Assembly: GCF_024436055.1 (NCBI RefSeq)
Contig: NZ_JANFNH010000015.1
Coordinates: 62,001-126,000 of the forward strand
From: Streptantibioticus rubrisoli
GTDB taxonomy: Bacteria > Actinomycetota > Actinomycetes > Streptomycetales > Streptomycetaceae
Direction of reading: 5' to 3'
Length of the DNA: 64,000 bases
Below are positions 62,194 through 64,000 of the stretch, one piece after another. Each line of letters starts with the position of its first letter. The stretch's first letter is position 1. The notes under the pieces are model-generated. The model made no database searches, had not been told where the DNA came from, and saw only the letters and a list, made by a program, of their open reading frames with translations. The position numbers and the translations under genes were made by a program.

Positions 62194-62787
62194 TCAGAAC
62201 TGTACGTCGGAGCAGGCGTAGAAGGCGTTTCCGGTGTCCGCGATGTTCCACACCGCGAGGATGAGGTGCCTGCCGGTGAGGCCGGTGGGGATCGTGCCCT
62301 GCTGGGTGACGGTGTCGCTGGACGGCGGCCTGCCGCCGTACGGGACGGTCAGGAAGGGCTGCGGTTGCAGCTCCGCCCGGGTCAGCGGCCTGCTGGGGTC
62401 GTAGCTGTCGTTGGTGATGAAGAACTCGAAGTCGGTGGTGGCGTGCCGGGCGGTGAACGTCCAGCTGAAGTCGTAGGCCTGGCCACCGGTGAGCTGGGCG
62501 GCGGGCCACTGGCCGCCACGCGGGTCGTCGAGTTGCGCGAACCGGCTGTTGCCGCCGCTGCATATGGCGCCGTCCGGTGGCCCCGCCGCCGGGAAGCCCT
62601 TCGGCCCTTCGACGCTTTGGGGCTCGTACTGGATGTCGCCGCAGTCGTCCACGGTGCCGTCGGCGCACAGCGCCTGACGGCTCGGTGGCTGACTGATGTA
62701 CCCGTGGCTACTGGCACTGCCGGTGGCGAGCACGCAGGCCCCGAACACACCGAGACCGATGACCACCGCACCGAGCTTTCCGCGCAT
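62194..62787 (-). CDS. Secreted AA10 lytic polysaccharide monooxygenase (chitin/cellulose-active type)
   Basis: A 197-residue copper enzyme that oxidatively cleaves crystalline polysaccharide. The signal peptide (1-27, hydrophobic AVVIGLGVFGACVLATGSASS) is predicted to be cut before His28, the obligatory N-terminal histidine (HGYISQPPSR). His115 in TARHATTDFEFF completes the histidine brace, and Phe in NAFYAC is axial. It is a single-domain enzyme with no separate binding module. AGGAG lies seven bases before the ATG ending at 62787. A near-consensus DasR site 51 bases upstream links it to GlcNAc-controlled chitin use, which favours chitin as substrate. Confidence 0.95.
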   Translation of the reverse strand: MRGKLGAVVIGLGVFGACVLATGSASSHGYISQPPSRQALCADGTVDDCGDIQYEPQSVEGPKGFPAAGPPDGAICSGGNSRFAQLDDPRGGQWPAAQLTGGQAYDFSWTFTARHATTDFEFFITNDSYDPSRPLTRAELQPQPFLTVPYGGRPPSSDTVTQQGTIPTGLTGRHLILAVWNIADTGNAFYACSDVQF

Positions 62788-62838
62788 GGCTCACTCCTGA
62801 GGAACGTGGGGGATCCAGGGTTGAGATGAGCGCCCAGG

Positions 62839-62854
62839 CTTGGTCTGGACCAAT
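62839..62854. promoter_or_regulatory. DasR-responsive element (dre) upstream of LPMO gene
   Basis: CTTGGTCTGGACCAAT contains TGGTCTGGACCA, one base from the palindromic dre core TGGTCTAGACCA bound by the GntR-type regulator DasR in front of chitin genes. It lies in the divergent LPMO/protease promoter region, where it overlaps the expected LPMO promoter. Confidence 0.72.
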
Positions 62855-62991
62855 AGCCACGGTAGGTCTGACGTCCGGTCATGTCCACAGGTCTTCTCTT
62901 CTCGCGCCCCCAATCTGACAATGTTCATGCCAAACCCTGCCCCGGCACCCGCACTCCCTCGAATCCCCTCGCTAGGGAGAGGACCCCCCAC

Positions 62992-63831
62992 ATGAAAAGA
63001 CCCCTCACCGCCGCCCTGTCGGCGGGATGTCTCGCCGTCGTCACGTTCCTCGGCATCACCGCGGCACCGGCGGGTGCCGCGACCAGGCCCTCGGACGCGC
63101 AGGTCAGCTTCGCCGGGACGGTGGCGCTGGACGACTGTTCCGGCTCCGTCATACGCACACCCGCCGCGGCGGACGACGACCCGGCGATGGTCATGACCAA
63201 CGGGCACTGCCTGGAGAGCGGCATGCCCACCGCGGGCCAGGTGATCACCGACCAGCCGTCCAGCCGGACGTTCACACTGCTGAACGCCTCCGGCAACCAA
63301 CTCGGGACGCTGCAGGCCGCCAAGGTGCTGTACGCGACGATGACCGACACCGACATCACGCTGTACCAACTCAGCAGCACCTACGCCCAGATCCGCCAGC
63401 AGTACCAGATCGAGGCACTGCCGCTGGCCACCACCCACCCGGTGCAGGGGGACCCCATCGAGGTGGTCTCCGGGTACTGGCAGTCGACGTACTCCTGCGC
63501 GATCGACGGCTTCGCCTACGAGGTGAAGGAGGCCGACTGGACCTGGAAGGACTCCGTCCGCTACACCCCCGACTGCCATGTCATCGGCGGGACTTCGGGC
63601 TCGCCGGTCATCGACACCTCGACCGGCCAGGTGGTGGCGGTCAACAACACCACCAACGAGAACGGCGAACTGTGCACCCTGGACAACCCCTGCGAGGTGG
63701 ACCAGAGCGGCAACACCACCATCCACCAGGGCATCGGCTACGCCGAGGAGACCTATCTGATAGCCCCCTGCGTGGGCACCGGCAACACGATCGACCTGAC
63801 GTTGCCGAACTGCGCGCTCCCAAAGCCGTAA
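62992..63831 (+). CDS. Secreted trypsin-like serine protease
   Basis: A 279-residue exported peptidase of the chymotrypsin fold. The signal peptide spans about residues 1-30 (KRPLTAALSAGCLAVVTFLG...AGAA). The catalytic triad is visible as His72 (MTNGHC), Asp121 (TDTDITLYQL) and Ser204 (GGTSGSPVID). ATG 62992 has AGGGAGAGG upstream; open codons before it belong to the leader. Cysteines at 49/73 and others suggest disulfides. No propeptide is obvious. It is divergent from the LPMO gene across a region that includes the dre site, so it may share GlcNAc-dependent control, though the site is far nearer the LPMO start. Confidence 0.93.
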   Translation: MKRPLTAALSAGCLAVVTFLGITAAPAGAATRPSDAQVSFAGTVALDDCSGSVIRTPAAADDDPAMVMTNGHCLESGMPTAGQVITDQPSSRTFTLLNASGNQLGTLQAAKVLYATMTDTDITLYQLSSTYAQIRQQYQIEALPLATTHPVQGDPIEVVSGYWQSTYSCAIDGFAYEVKEADWTWKDSVRYTPDCHVIGGTSGSPVIDTSTGQVVAVNNTTNENGELCTLDNPCEVDQSGNTTIHQGIGYAEETYLIAPCVGTGNTIDLTLPNCALPKP

Positions 63832-63848
63832 CGCACCCAGCACAAGGG

Positions 63849-63886
63849 ACGCCCTGGCGCGGGCAGCGCCAGGGCGTTCGCTTTCG
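63849..63886 (+). terminator. Rho-independent terminator after protease gene
   Basis: A perfect 12-bp stem, ACGCCCTGGCGC with GCGCCAGGGCGT, around GGGCA, followed by TCGCTTTCG. Confidence 0.8.
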
Positions 63887-63904
63887 AAGCCGTGACGTGA
63901 AGGG

Positions 63905-63931
63905 CCGGGCGGTACGCGGCGTACCGCCCGG
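63905..63931 (-). terminator. Hairpin after the partial gene at the right edge
   Basis: CCGGGCGGTAC (63905-63915) and GTACCGCCCGG (63921-63931) form a perfect 11-bp stem, downstream of the - strand stop at 63946. It probably terminates that transcript. Confidence 0.6.
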
Positions 63932-63945
63932 TCCGGCCGCGCTAG

Positions 63946-64000
63946 TTACGGCAGCGCGTGTACGTGCGTGCCCACGTCGTTGGCGAAGGAGTTGCCGGCC
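63946..64000 (-). CDS. C-terminal end of an unidentified protein (partial)
   Basis: The - strand frame entering from the right edge encodes AGNSFANDVGTHVHALP and stops at TAA 63946-63948. Codon use is typical and a terminator-like hairpin follows, so it is probably a real gene end. The visible 17 residues do not identify a family. Confidence 0.5.
   Translation of the reverse strand, partial: AGNSFANDVGTHVHALP

Overview
The window looks like a Streptomyces-type actinomycete chromosome. It is high in GC with strong third-position bias, starts many genes with GTG behind GGAG-type sites, carries the common Streptomyces intergenic motif (GGGGCGCGGGGAACTGCGCG) after the PEP carboxykinase gene, and has a DasR-like operator in front of a chitin-type LPMO gene. 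All of this is read from sequence; no database search was possible.

Left part (1-46,860): the 3' part of a modular type I polyketide gene cluster, all on the + strand. Five PKS genes (the first cut by the window edge) carry seven complete extension modules and a terminal thioesterase: A (methylmalonyl AT; DH-ER-KR), B (methylmalonyl; KR), C (malonyl; DH-KR), D1 (methylmalonyl; KR apparently dead), D2 (methylmalonyl; DH-KR), E1 (methylmalonyl; KR), E2 (malonyl; KR)-TE. They are followed by a type II thioesterase, the heme-less P450-like partner (DesVIII/EryCII type), the desosaminyl-type glycosyltransferase (DesVII/EryCIII), the radical SAM deaminase DesII/EryCV, two cytochromes P450 and a secreted GH3 beta-glucosidase of the DesR type. 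Reading the modules colinearly gives a macrolactone precursor with C3-OH, 4-Me, C5-OH, a C6=C7 alkene, 8-Me, C9 ketone, C10=C11 enone, 12-Me, C13-OH and a fully reduced C15. That is a narbonolide-like 14-membered ring, but with an unmethylated C2, an extra alkene and a branched C13 side chain. I cannot match this combination from memory to a known macrolide. The loading module, the other desosamine genes, resistance genes and regulators are not in the window and presumably lie upstream.

Cluster edge (46,827-52,075): a strong bidirectional TTCG-loop terminator ends the cluster. It is followed by an aldo/keto reductase (-), a YyaL-type thioredoxin-domain protein (+), then a decayed stretch with a frameshifted DUF397 remnant, a small-protein fragment and a degraded IS256-family transposase. 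Between these sit an intact small secreted protein and a small Cys-rich protein gene.

Right part (52,076-64,000): chromosomal housekeeping and accessory genes. They are a NarL-type two-component system, a TetR regulator next to a broken MFS exporter (7-bp tandem duplication), a hemolysin III family membrane protein, GTP-dependent PEP carboxykinase, an AlaA-like aminotransferase, relics of what may be a D-aminoacylase, a DSD1-like D-amino-acid dehydratase/deaminase, an AA10 LPMO, a secreted trypsin-like protease and the last codons of one more gene.
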